Assembly (NCBI RefSeq): GCF_002127325.2
Contig: NC_035435.2
Coordinates: forward strand, 115,815,359-115,879,358
From: Helianthus annuus
Lineage: Eukaryota; Streptophyta; Magnoliopsida; Asterales; Asteraceae
DNA length: 64,000 nt
Direction of reading: 5' to 3'
Below, piece by piece: positions 1-17,226 of the stretch. A model generated the notes under the pieces. The model searched no databases. It worked only from the letters and a program-made list of their open reading frames with translations, and had not been told where the DNA came from. The translations under genes and the position numbers were made by a program. The first letter of the stretch is position 1; each line of letters opens with the position of its first letter.

Positions 1-1
1 T

Positions 2-1285
2 CATAATGAATCATTAAGGGATTATATAACTAAATTCAGTAAAGAATCCTTGGACATTCCCAACTTGGATATGGCTACGGCAGTTGAAGCCTTCAAAATG
101 GGACTGCTTAAGGATTCATTATTCTATGATGATCTTGTTATGACACCATGCAGGAATCTAGATGAAGTAAGAACTCGGGCACTCAGGTTCATCCGGCTAG
201 AGGATGACAAGAGGATCCAGGAGAAGACAAGTAGGATCCTCAAAACCGGAGAAGCAAGGATCCTCCTTCAAGAACAATAAATTCAAATCCTACCATAGAA
301 ATGACAACCAGAATGTGCATACTGTTGATCAAGAAGAGGATGATGAAGATTATCCTCCAATCTCCGAATATTGTTTTTCCGTTGATAATCATGAACTAAT
401 CCTTGCAATGCAGAATCTAGGAGAAAAAGCTAGGTGGCCCAGGAAGAATGATAAACCATCCGGGACTAAAGACAAGTCAAAATGGTGTGCCTACCATGAG
501 GATTTCGGGCATCTAACTGAAGAATGCATAGCTTTAAGAAAAGAGATTGGATATCTGTTAAGCAAGGGGCATCTAAAAGAATTGTTGGGAAGAAAAAAGC
601 TAAGAACTCAGGATCCTGAGAGGATCCCTGAAAAGGCTCCAGCCCCTCCGGCAAATGCACAAGTGATCAACTTTATTTCCGGAGGATCAGACATCTGTGG
701 TACATCCTTCTCGGCGGCCAAAAGGCATGCAAAGGAAGCAAAAATGGATAATGGAGAGAGACCTATTCGAACATCAAGTGTCTCGGAAGGAAAGACGATA
801 CGTTTGACGAGAATGATCGCATTAACATCCAGGATCCTCATCATGATAGTTTAGTTATTACTCTCTTTATCTCTAACCATTTTGTCCGCAGGATCCTTAT
901 CGACGGAGGAAGCTCAGTGAACATTATCCAGCTTGATGTTCTGAAGAAAATGGGTATCCCAGAAACAGACATCACACCAAGATCCTCCGTGCTTGTAGGA
1001 TTCAGTGGAGAAACGAAGAAAACTCTGGGGGACATCAAACTCCCAATCTACGTGGAAGGATTACATAATTATCAAAAATTTTGTGTTATTGACTGTTTAT
1101 CTTGTTGCAATGTTATCCTTGGCAGGCCCTGGATACATGATATGAAAGCAGTCCCATCCACCTATCATCAATGTGTGAAACTCCCTAGCCCATGGGGGGT
1201 AATCAAGATCGACAGTAATCAGCAGGAGGCTAAGGATTGTTATACATCATCCATGAAGCCAACCTCGAAGCCAAGGGAGCAATAG
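2..1285 (+). pseudogene. gag C-terminus and aspartic protease, copy A (frameshifted)
   Basis: The reading frame follows the gag of copy B from mid-capsid on. An extra A near 225 shifts the frame, and a missing base near 799 restores it. Between these lies the zinc-knuckle-like motif (W-C-A-Y-H, then G-H, then E-C, near 481-525), a C-x2-H-x4-H-x4-C variant. The protease active-site stretch I-D-G-G-S-S lies near 898-915. The frame ends at the TAG at 1283-1285, which is also present in copy B. Being 5'-incomplete and doubly frameshifted, it is non-functional. Confidence 0.88.
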
Positions 1286-4500
<3,215 letters not shown>

Positions 4501-5878
4501 ACAGGATCCTTCAAGCATATGATCCTTACACTGAAGTATCCTCGAAGGATCTCGGTGATGTCAGTGATCCTTACTCTGGTAATGTCCTTATCTTAAAACT
4601 ATTACATTTCCTTACTTTTTACCTAAGGATAAGGATCATGTATCCTTTATCCTCTTCTCACGAACCATTTGAGTTATGATAGTTCAGGTATCTTCAGCAT
4701 ATCGTTAAAGATCTTCAAAAGCACCACAGATCCTTGGGTTCAACCCCAGTTATCCTTGGGATTATCCCCAGTTTCCGCCAGCAGCGCACGATGATCCTGA
4801 TATAGTTCACGTCTTTGGGACCAGTACCCACTCCCGGGGCTGACAACCTCATCGTACTGGCTATACCTAGGATCCTACGTATAATGGTAGACGTACCATA
4901 CATCCGTTCATAAGGTTTCTAACGTTTTCAGGTTAGCTAAGGTTTTGACATTTTCATGTCACTAAGTTTGGATAGTCGCCAGTAAGGGCCATACTCCAGT
5001 TTACATACGATCCTTTGGGCTTGTCCCCAGTTATCCTTTGGGCTTGTCCCCAGTGATCCTTTGGGATCATCCCCAGTTATCCTTTGGGCATGTCCCCAGC
5101 TACTAATTTATCTTTTACATTGGCTTAGTCCCAAGTTATGTTCCATTTTTCAGGTTCTCGAAGTTGAATAAGGATCCTTAATCCTTATTATCCATTAAAA
5201 TTTCACTTATGGTTATCTTGATTAAAGGTTAGGATCCTAACTTGGATCCTCAGGTATGATCCTTGACTATTTTGATTATACTAAACAACCCTTACACTTT
5301 GACAACTAAACCTATGATCCTTGAAATTGATTGCTTCAAAAATTTTCAGTGTCAGGATATTTGATCTAGGATCATATCCTAAACTTATTAAACATGGTTT
5401 GCTCAACTCTTGTTACTCTAACAAATATGTTTCTAAAACAAACTGGAAAATAAAGAGGATAAACAAAGGATAACAACACGAGATAAGCCAGAAAGGTTAA
5501 AGTTATATTATTAACAAAAGGATCTTAAACCCTTTTAAAAAGTTGTCAAAATTACCAACCCACATTTCTACCAGCAAAACGTGGCCCGTCCACATGGGTT
5601 GGCAAAGGGTGTCCATTGTCTATGCGGTCTTAGCAGGTGCAGGAAATTAAAAGCGGCAGGATCACAAAGGCTTCATCCCCCAAACAGAGGATCCCTCCAC
5701 CTTTTTTAATCCTACCTATTGTCCAAAGGATCCATGATCCTTAACCCTGAAAACTATTGTTCAAGTTACAGATCATAAATTGTTTCAAACATCACAACCA
5801 CAGAAAAACCACTACCATACTTAAAAAATTGGGCTCCGGCCTAGTCTCGAAATATCCATCATTGCCCAATCCTGCAGC
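4501..5878. other. Non-coding spacer between pol and the antisense gene, copy A
   Basis: No gene is supported here. The stretch is rich in GATCCT-type words, holds the 23-bp tandem repeat at 5010-5101, and includes a well conserved block at about 5560-5720 shared with copy B (16890-17060). Short ORFs on either strand differ between the copies and look like chance. Confidence 0.75.
5010..5101 (+). repeat. 23-bp tandem repeat, 4 units (copy A)
   Basis: The unit is close to ATCCTTTGGGCTTGTCCCCAGTT. Four units fit exactly in 92 bases. Copy B has five units at the matching place (16321-16435), so unit number varies between copies. Confidence 0.9.
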
Positions 5879-7474
5879 TCAAACCTTCGCTACTCCATCA
5901 CCACCGGCTCCACTAGCTTCTCCACCCTGATCCTTGCCAGCATCACCACCCTCCAGCATTGGGATATCCTCAGCATCATCATCATCCTCCAACTCTGCCA
6001 GCCTTGCCTTCCAACCTTCCACGTCCCATGTGCCTTTGTCAAAGGAAGGATCCTGAGCCTCCGCAGCCATTTGCAGCTGGATCTTATACATGGTTATCGC
6101 AGCAGAGACCTTAGCATCCTGGGTGATATCATGCTTCTCGTAGTCAAACTTGATCAATGCTTTGACAGCTTCATCCTTGGTAGCCCGGAGCTCCTTCTCA
6201 AGATCAGCTATTTTGAGATCCTTCAGCACACCCATCTGTTGGAGGTCGGCAATTTGGCGATCTTGATCTTCAACGTGGTTAACATAAGTCTCTATTTCAG
6301 TAAATTTCTGCAAGAACAACAAGATATGACGTCAGACACAAGTGATCCTCAAAACCATCAGGATAACCAACAGGGGCAGTGATCCTAACCTCGTTGAAGT
6401 AATCAAGAAACTGTTGGCGGAGCAGAGGAAATCCTTGGAGATCCTCGGAAGTCTTTCTCTTCTTCCCCTTACCCCTAACAGGTGCTTTAGGGGCCGAAGC
6501 AGAGGGACTGGCAACAGAAGTCTTCTTTCTTGAAGACTTGACATTGGCAAGCTCGTCAATACCAAACTTGGAGGCAGACTTGACAGATTTCCCAGCGCCT
6601 ACACAATCAAAACAAGATAAGTACCATAACTAATTTAAAATCTTACATAGAACTGCTTTTTAAAAAGATACTTACTTGACATAGTGGCAGATGCGGAGGA
6701 TACTTCCTGTGAATCTTGGACGGTGACTTGAAAACTTCTGATTTCAGGATCAAGCTTTCTGAAGGCTAGAACTCTCTCTCTCTTGCAGCAGGGGTCAACT
6801 TGAGATAAGCAATGGATATAGCTGCATAAAAAACAAAAAAGACATTAGTGATCCTCATCATAAGGAACAAGTCTGATGGTGATCCTTCCAGGATCCTCTA
6901 TCCTACCATGAGTAGCCCACTCCTTGGGCAGATCCTTCCCATTAGGGATAGTATCCCTCCTAACAAAGAAAAATCGCCGCTTCCAATTTGTATCATTCTT
7001 GGTGACCTTAAGAACAGGGTGATCCTCCCCAGCTTTCCGTTTCAACAAGTACCGACAAGAACCAAACGTGGTAAGATCATATAGCTCGGCCAGCTCCGAC
7101 ATCCCTAAGTCAATACCCTCCTGCTCGATGATCCTCTCAAAGGTATACAGAACCCTCCAGATCATCGGCATAGCTTGGACATAAGACATGCCGGTCAGGG
7201 AAAAGAAGGATTGGGTGAAGGCTGGAAAAGGATACGAATATCCTATGGTAAACGGAGTTGCAGGAAAGGCCACCCAGGTGTCGGAAACAAAATCACTTAG
7301 AGCGGTGGAAGTGAATGACTTGAAGATAGCATCCGCCGGAAAACAATGACGGATCCTATCAACATGAGCATCAGTGAAGCAGCACCTCTCCGTAGGAGAG
7401 TCTTTGACGATCCCTTGGCTTTTTAGGGGACTGCTCTTCTTGTGATCCTTGTGAGGAGAATTTCGGAGCAACAT
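5879..7474 (-). pseudogene. Antisense four-exon gene of the Tat element, copy A (frameshifted in exon 2)
   Basis: Exons by splice signals and by comparison with copy B are 7474-6907, 6821-6676, 6598-6390 and 6307-5879. Donors are GTAGGA, GTAAGT and GTTAGG; acceptors are TGCAG, TGTAG and TGCAG. Exon 1 carries a region with Y-P-F-P, W-R-V-L and F-E-R-I motifs resembling the Pfam 'putative gypsy type transposon' family. Exon 4 is a coiled coil with an acidic tail. Exon 2 is 146 nt instead of 144 because a GA dinucleotide is added in a (GA)n run near 6769-6781, which shifts the frame and gives an early stop. The gene converges on pol. Its function is unknown. Confidence 0.75.
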
Positions 7475-7623
7475 ACTTACAGCAGAATGAAAACAGAGGA
7501 GCAGAAAAACAGAGCAAGAGAAGGAAGAAAGAAAAGAAGAGAATACCTGATCGATCTTCGGTAGAGATTATAAAGGGAGTATATCTTGAATTTAAATGCA
7601 GATTGATCCTTACCCTATCTCCT

Positions 7624-7630
7624 ATTTATA
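7624..7630 (-). promoter_or_regulatory. TATA-like box for the antisense gene, copy A
   Basis: On the minus strand this reads TATAAAT, followed by an AT-rich stretch, then a pyrimidine-rich leader and the ATG at 7474. The same box at the same relative place is present in copy B (19011-19017). Promoter activity is inferred. Confidence 0.5.
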
Positions 7631-7775
7631 ATCATGAATTGCAGGGATGTCACCTCAGTGACGTAAGGATTGCAACGGCTAGTTCGAGATTAACGGCTAG
7701 TTATCCGAGTTGTTCGTTGCAGATAAGATCAAAGCAAAATATAACTCATTTATTTACAAAATCACTCCTTATATT

Positions 7776-7786
7776 TTGGGGGCAAT
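7776..7786 (+). other. Polypurine tract of copy A
   Basis: A TTTTGGGGGCAAT-type tract lies directly before the 3' LTR, as expected for plus-strand priming. It is identical in copy B (19161-19173). Confidence 0.75.
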
Positions 7787-8504
7787 TGTTAGGGCTGGAT
7801 TTTTACAATACATGATCCTCACGTGTGATCCTAACCAGTGATCCTTGTTTCTATGGCAGATAGTGATCCTCAGCAGAGTTCCAGGATCAGGATCACGGAC
7901 CATCATAGGATCCTCATGCTAACAGTTGCTTTCCTTGAATTTAATGTTGTTTTACAGGACATTTAGTAGGATCCGCTCTTAAGCATCACAATCAAAGGAC
8001 GCGTCTTTACAACTATAGCATGTGCTTAATCGGAGATGGACGTTGTGAAGGATATGGAAACTTGGCATGATTTAAGGGCGATAATTTAGGCTAGATTTAC
8101 TTTTATTTCTAAAGGGGTAATGAGCTGATTATTAGTCTTTTTACCTAAAATAGGTCACCTACACTTGTATATATAACACTCTTCCCCATTCGGAAGGACA
8201 CACAACACAATTCTCACACGCTTAGACACACATTACGATAGTGATCCTTGTACTCAGCTCATTATCATCCGAAGTTGTAACCATATTTTGATATATTGAA
8301 GTTTGGTGATCGGTAGTTGCCATCACCCGAGGTTTTTTATGCCGGAGATCATACATTGATCAAGGGCTTTTTCCTCGTATAAATCATTGTGTCTTTGCAT
8401 ATTTCACACTAAAGTGATCCTTTACTTTTTCAATAAACCAAGCATCATACCCCATTTACATAAAGTTTGGTTGCATTATCCTTGTGTGATTTTTGACCAA
8501 AACA
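7787..8504 (+). repeat. 3' LTR of copy A (718 bp)
   Basis: Starts TGTTAGGGCTGG and ends GACCAAAACA. It aligns end to end with the 728-bp LTRs of copy B, with clear divergence (for example TATATAACAC instead of TATAAATACC at the TATA region). This is therefore an older or differently derived insertion than copy B. Confidence 0.92.
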
Positions 8505-9128
8505 TGTGGGAAGGAGGAAAAATCTTCGTCAACTTTGTAACGATACTAGTTCCAAATCTCTAACAATTCCCAGTTATGTGGAAGGAGGGGAATCATAATA
8601 CTGCTTTGTCAGTTAAAACTATGACAGATGTGACCTTTATGGTTCCCTGTCTAAAGTGGTGGGTTATACCCAAACCTCATAGTCCATATGATCAATGCGA
8701 TCATGACTAATATCATCTAATACGATGATCGTATTATTTGACATCCTTAGTGATGTTTTGCCTACGGGCTATACCATAATGTCCAATTGAGACATTGGCA
8801 TTGTGATCTTTATGATCCCCTGTCCAAGGTGATGAGCTATGCTCAAGCCTAATAGTCTATATGATCAATACGATCATGATTAATATCATCTCGAAAGATG
8901 ATCATATCATTTATCATCCTTAGTGATGTTTTACCTACGGGCTATACCATAATGTCCAATTGAGACATTGGCATTGTGATCTTTATGATCCCCGTCCAAG
9001 GTAGAGGGTTATGCCCAAACCTCACAGTCTATATAATCAAGTGCGGTCATGACTGATATCATCAGTAAGATGACCATTAATCTAACATCCTTTGTGATGT
9101 CAATTAAATTGCCTACGAGCCTTATTAT
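8505..9128 (+). repeat. Leader of old Tekay-like element with ~173-bp tandem repeats
   Basis: About three diverged units follow each other; for example GTGATGTTTTGCCTACGGGC at 8750 recurs in near-identical form at 8923. A related stretch occurs in the leader of the Tekay-like element at about 27950-28150. This marks 8505-9128 as the left half of a leader split by copy B; its right half resumes at 19902. No coding sequence is seen. 9124-9128 is ATTAT, the left target duplication of copy B. Confidence 0.7.
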
Positions 9129-9856
9129 TGTTAGGGCTGGATTTTTATTATAGGTGATCCTTACACATGATCCTAACCAGTGATCCTTGTTTCTTTGGCA
9201 GATAGTGATCCTCAGCAGAACTTCAGGATCAGGATCATGGGACATTATGGTAATCCTCATACTAACGGCTACTTCCGCTCAATACAATATTGTTTAGCAG
9301 GAACATCTAGCAGGATATGCTCTAGACATCATGATCCAGGGACGCGTCTTCACAAATATGGCAAGAGCTTAATCGAAGAAAGACGTTGCACAGGATATGG
9401 AAACTAGGTTTGATTTATGGGCAGCAATTTAGGCTAGATTGTCTTTATTTCTAAAGGGGTAATGAGCTGATAATTAGTCATTTTACCTAAAATAAGTCAC
9501 CTACACTTGTATAAATACCCCTCTTCCTCATTCGGAAGAACACACACGACATACAACGCAACTCTCACACACTTAGACACCAAAAGCAATAGTGATCCTT
9601 GTACTCAGCTCATTATCATCGAAAGTTGTAATCATATTTTTGTTATATTGAAGTTGGTGATCGGTGGTTGCCATCACCCGAGGTTTTTTATGCCGGAGAT
9701 CATTCATTGATCAAGGGCTTTTTCCTCGTATAAATCATTGTGTCTTTGCATCTTTTATCACAGAAGTGATCCTTTACTTTCATAGTTAACCAAGCATCAT
9801 ACCCCGTTTACATAAAGTTTGGTTACATTATCCTTGTGTGATTTTTGACCAAAACA
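9129..9856 (+). repeat. 5' LTR of copy B
   Basis: Contains TATAAATA at 9510-9517, followed about 30-60 bases on by the ACACACGACATACAACG region where transcription probably starts. Seven GATCC words occur in 728 bases. The 75- and 67-codon ORFs inside it also occur in the 3' LTR and are chance. Confidence 0.95.
9510..9517 (+). promoter_or_regulatory. TATA box of the copy B 5' LTR promoter
   Basis: TATAAATA lies in the middle of the LTR, preceded by a conserved AAATAAGTCACCTACACTTG stretch. It is placed as expected for the U3/R border. Confidence 0.65.
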
Positions 9857-9859
9857 GTT

Positions 9860-9877
9860 TGGCGCCCACCGTGGGGC
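9860..9877 (+). other. Primer binding site of copy B
   Basis: TGGCGCCCACCGTGGGGC starts three bases after the LTR. A TGG start pairs with the CCA end of a tRNA. Which tRNA is used was not determined. Confidence 0.8.
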
Positions 9878-9933
9878 AATTGGTGCTTCATTCATAAGAA
9901 AATCTTTTGTTCGAAATCATTTCAGAGAGTTAC

Positions 9934-11460
9934 ATGGCTTCATCATTGAAGAACACGTCCACGGCGATGTCTGCGGTCACTTCATCACAGATCACCTTGC
10001 CTCCTCCACCGGCAGGATCTCAGAAAAATACTGAAAAGAGATCAACTCCCACCTTCTCTAAACCTCTATCTTCTTCTGCTATGAATTCTTCTATTCCCAG
10101 TACTAGTGATGTATTTGCTTTAATTTTGCAGATGAAGGATCGTATGCAGCGGCAAGATGAAACTAACGAAAGGATCCTCAGGGAAATTGGAGATCTCAAA
10201 AGACAAAAGAAAGCGGCAGAGGATCATTCTCCACTGATGCCCAAATCCTTGAGCTTTGATACTCCAATGATCACTTCCCAGCCATCAGGGATCCCGGACG
10301 TGCAAATCATAGGGGAGTCAAGAGGATCACATCTCAACTCGGCAGCAATGACTCAGACATCAGACTCACATTTTCAGCCTGTAGGATCCTATCCTCAATA
10401 CATGGGATCCTTCATGAATCCGGGAGCCTATCCGGGGGCACAGCAGTTTCGAGGATCCTACTTTGTCCCAGGATCACTCCAGGGCCAAGGATCCTCCTTT
10501 GTTCCAGGATCATCCCAGGTTCACGGATCCTCCTTCGTTCCAGGATCATCCCAGATACCAGGATCCTTACAGATGCCAGGATCCCTAAAAAGTTTGCAAA
10601 CAGGAAGTCTAGATGTCCATCAAGGGGACTTCATTCCAATGCAGACCATTGCTTCCACTGGTCCCTCCGTTATTCCAGAAACCCAGCAATATGGATTCCC
10701 TAACTTGAACCCAATGGGAGGTAACACTTTAAATAATTATCCTACCACTAACCATGGATTCATGCAGGATACAGGTACCAATCATGCTATGGCCAGGGAA
10801 TTACAGAAACTAAAGGACATGATCTCAAGTGTTCCAGGGGTAGTCAAGCCTATCCCAGAGATTGCAGATGGAAGCCACAAGGTATCTCGCTTTGCACCAC
10901 CAATTTGTGATGCAGAGGTACCCAAAAGGTTCCATATCCCTACCATGAAGCTGTATGATGGCACAACGGATCCCGAGGAGCATATAGCACAATACAGGGA
11001 AAGGATGGAAATCAATCCTATCCCAGAAAAGTTGAAGGAAGCATGCCTATGTAAAGGATTTGGATCCACTCTAACTGGATCAGCTCTTAAGTGGCTGCTA
11101 AGTCTTCCCCCCTACTCTATTACTTCATTTGCTAATTTAGTTAATTTATTCAATAACCAATTCTCTTGTAGTAGAAAATTTGAAAAATTAACTAGCGATT
11201 TGTACAGGATAACTCAAAATCATAATGAATCATTAAGGGATTATATAACTAAATTTAGTAAAGAATCCTTGGACATTCCCAACTTGGATATGGCTACGGC
11301 TGTTGAAGCCTTCAAAATGGGACTGCTTAAGGATTCATTATTCTATGATGATCTTGTTATGACACCATGCAGGAATTTAGATGAAGTAAGAACTCGAGCA
11401 CTCAGGTTTATCCGGCTAGAGGATGACAAGAGGATCCAGGAGAGACAAGTGGGATCCTAA
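9934..11460 (+). CDS. gag polyprotein, copy B, closed by a single in-frame nonsense codon
   Basis: The first ATG in frame is at 9934; the open frame further upstream has no ATG. The protein has a Ser/Thr/Pro-rich N-terminus, a short charged helix (residues about 70-95), then a Gly/Ser/Pro repeat region with G-S-S-F-V-P-G-S-S-Q units (10434-10590). The conserved retrotransposon capsid region follows from about 10870, with F-H-I-P and W-L-L-S-L-P motifs. It stops at TAA 11458-11460. Copy A has TCA there, and the same frame continues for 347 codons after the stop. I infer that the TAA is a private mutation of this copy, making full-length Gag impossible here. Confidence 0.88.
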   Translation: MASSLKNTSTAMSAVTSSQITLPPPPAGSQKNTEKRSTPTFSKPLSSSAMNSSIPSTSDVFALILQMKDRMQRQDETNERILREIGDLKRQKKAAEDHSPLMPKSLSFDTPMITSQPSGIPDVQIIGESRGSHLNSAAMTQTSDSHFQPVGSYPQYMGSFMNPGAYPGAQQFRGSYFVPGSLQGQGSSFVPGSSQVHGSSFVPGSSQIPGSLQMPGSLKSLQTGSLDVHQGDFIPMQTIASTGPSVIPETQQYGFPNLNPMGGNTLNNYPTTNHGFMQDTGTNHAMARELQKLKDMISSVPGVVKPIPEIADGSHKVSRFAPPICDAEVPKRFHIPTMKLYDGTTDPEEHIAQYRERMEINPIPEKLKEACLCKGFGSTLTGSALKWLLSLPPYSITSFANLVNLFNNQFSCSRKFEKLTSDLYRITQNHNESLRDYITKFSKESLDIPNLDMATAVEAFKMGLLKDSLFYDDLVMTPCRNLDEVRTRALRFIRLEDDKRIQERQVGS

Positions 11461-12504
11461 AAACCGGAGAAGCAAGGATCCTCCTTCAAGAGCAACAAAT
11501 TCAAATCCTACCATAGGAATGAGAACAAGAATGTGCATGCTGTTGACCAGGAAGAGGATGATGAAGATTATCCTCCAATCTCAGAATATTGTTTCTCCGT
11601 TGATAATCATGAACTGATCCTTGCAATGCAGAATCTAGGTGAAAAAGCTAGATGGCCCAGGAAGAACGATAAACCATCCGGGACTAAAGACAAGTCCAAA
11701 TGGTGTGCATACCATGAGGATTTCGGGCATCTAACTGAAGATTGCATAGCCTTAAGAAAAGAAATTGGATACCTGCTAAGCAAGGGGCATCTAAAAGAAT
11801 TGTTGGGGAGAAAAAAGCAAAGGACCCAGGATCCTGAAAGGATCCCTGAAAAGGCTCCAGCACCTCCGGCAAACGCACAAGTGATTAACTTTATATCCGG
11901 AGGATCAGACATCTGTGGTACATCCTTTTCAGCGGCCAAAAGACATGCAAAAGAATCAAAAATGGATAATGGAGAAAGGCCTATTAGAACCTCAAGTGTC
12001 TCAGAAGGGAAGATGATAACATTTGATGAGGATGATCGCATTAACATTCAGGATCCTCACCATGATAGTTTAGTTATCACTCTCTTTATCTCTAACCATT
12101 TTGTCCGCAGGATCCTTATTGACGGAGGGAGCTCAGTGAACATTATCCAGCTTGATGTCTTGAAGAAGATGGGAATCCCAGAATCAGACATCACACCAAG
12201 ATCCTCCGTGCTTGTAGGATTCAGTGGGGAAACGAAGAAAACTCTGGGGGACATCAAACTCCCAATCTACGTGGAAGGATTACATAATTACCAAAAATTT
12301 TGTGTTATTGACTGTTTATCTTGTTGCAACGTTATCCTTGGCAGGCCTTGGATACATGATATGAAAGCAGTCCCATCTACCTACCATCAATGTGTGAAGC
12401 TCCCTAGCCCATGGGGAATAATCAAGATCGATAGTGACCAGCAGGAGGCTAAGGATTGTTATACCTCATCTATGAAGCCAACCTCGAAGCCAAGGGAGCA
12501 ATAG
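11461..12504 (+). CDS. gag C-terminus (zinc knuckle) and aspartic protease, copy B
   Basis: In the same frame as gag, directly after the TAA. It starts with a basic/acidic linker, then the W-C-A-Y-H ... G-H ... D-C metal-binding box (about 11697-11745), a C-x2-H-x4-H-x4-C form typical of Tat-like Gag. The protease follows, with catalytic I-L-I-D-G-G-S-S (about 12112-12135) and a V-I-L-G-R-P-W stretch near 12328-12350 as the flap-side partner. It ends at the conserved TAG 12502-12504. Since no ATG lies in good context after the TAA, it is probably not translated on its own in this copy. Confidence 0.85.
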   Translation, partial: KPEKQGSSFKSNKFKSYHRNENKNVHAVDQEEDDEDYPPISEYCFSVDNHELILAMQNLGEKARWPRKNDKPSGTKDKSKWCAYHEDFGHLTEDCIALRKEIGYLLSKGHLKELLGRKKQRTQDPERIPEKAPAPPANAQVINFISGGSDICGTSFSAAKRHAKESKMDNGERPIRTSSVSEGKMITFDEDDRINIQDPHHDSLVITLFISNHFVRRILIDGGSSVNIIQLDVLKKMGIPESDITPRSSVLVGFSGETKKTLGDIKLPIYVEGLHNYQKFCVIDCLSCCNVILGRPWIHDMKAVPSTYHQCVKLPSPWGIIKIDSDQQEAKDCYTSSMKPTSKPREQ

Positions 12505-15810
<3,306 letters not shown>

Positions 15811-17226
15811 ACATGATCCTTCATGCATGTGATCCTTACATTGAAGTATCCTTGAAGGATCCCGGAGATATCAGCGACCCTTACTCTGGTAATACGCTTA
15901 TCCTAAAACTATTGCACTTTCTTACTTTTTGCCTAAGGATAAGGATCATGTATCCTTCATCCTCTACTCACAAACCATTTGAGTTATGATAAGTTCAGGT
16001 ATCTTCAGCAAATCGTCAAAGATCTCCAAGAGCACCACAGATCCTTGGGTCCAACCCCAGTTATCCTTGGGATTATCCCCAGTTTCCGCCAGCAGCGCAC
16101 GATGATCCTGGTATAGTTCACGTCTTTGGGACCAGTACCCACTTTCGGGGCTGACAACCTCATCGTACTGGCTATATTTAGGATCCTCCGTATAATGGTA
16201 GACGTACCATACATCCGTTCCTAAGGTTTCTAACGTTTTCACGTTAGCTAAGGTTTTGACATTTTCATGTCACTAAGCTTGGATAGTCGCCAATAAGGGC
16301 CATACTCCAGTTTGCATACGATCCTTTGGGCTTGTCCCCAGTTATCCTTTGGGCTTGTCCCCAGTTATCCTTTGGGTTTATCCCCAGTGATCCCCCGGGA
16401 TCATCCCCAGTTATCCTTTGGGCATGTCCCCAGTTACTAATTTATCTTTTACATTGGCTTAGTCCCAAGTTATATCTCACTTTTCAGGTTTTGGATGTCT
16501 AAACATATAAGGATCCTTAATCCTTATTAACTATCAAAGTCTTATCTATGATTGTCTTGATTGAAGGTAAGGATCCTAACTTGGATCCTCAGGTATGATC
16601 CTTGACTATTTTGATTATACTCATTATCCTAACCAACCCTCATACTTTGACAACCAAACCTACGATCCTTGAACTAAAATACTTTGAGAAATTTTAAATA
16701 TGAGGATATTTGATCAAGGATCATATCCTAAGTTTATTAAACATATTTTTAACTCTTGTCACCTTAGCAAATATACTACAAAAGATTGAGAAATAAGAAG
16801 ATAACTAAAGGATAACAACACAAGATAAGCCAGAAAGTTAAAGTTATATTATTAAACAAAAGGATCATTAACCCTTTCAAGAAAGTTGTCAAAATTGCCA
16901 ACCCACATTTCTACCAGCGAAACGTGGCCCGTCCACATGGGTTGGCAAAGGGTGTCCATTGTCTATGCGGTCTTAGCATTATGCAGGAAAATTAAAGCGG
17001 CAGGATCACAAAGGCTTCATCCCCCAAACAGAGGATCCCTCCACCTTTTGCAATCCTACCTATTGTTCAAAGGATCCAGGATCCTTAACCCTAAGAAACT
17101 ATTGTTCAGAGATTACAGACCATAATTGTTTCAAACCATCAACAACCACAAAAAACCACTACCAAACCTAAAAAAAATTGGGCTCCGGCCTAGTCAACAA
17201 TATCCATCATCGCCCAATCATGCAGC
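15811..17226. other. Non-coding spacer between pol and the antisense gene, copy B
   Basis: No conserved ORF. It contains the five-unit 23-bp repeat at 16321-16435 and a block near 16890-17060 conserved with copy A. Transcription from both strands would converge here. Confidence 0.75.
16321..16435 (+). repeat. 23-bp tandem repeat, 5 units (copy B)
   Basis: Five units of ATCCTTTGGGCTTGTCCCCAGTT type fit 115 bases exactly. One unit carries CCCCCGGGATCA instead of CTTTGGGCTTG. The last two units match the last two of copy A. Confidence 0.9.

Noticed and set aside
9180..9710. 75- and 67-codon ORFs in the Tat LTR
   Set aside because: Identical in both LTRs only because the LTRs are identical; no coding signature.
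16321..16435. CRISPR-like array
   Set aside because: Head-to-tail 23-bp units without spacers, within a plant retrotransposon.
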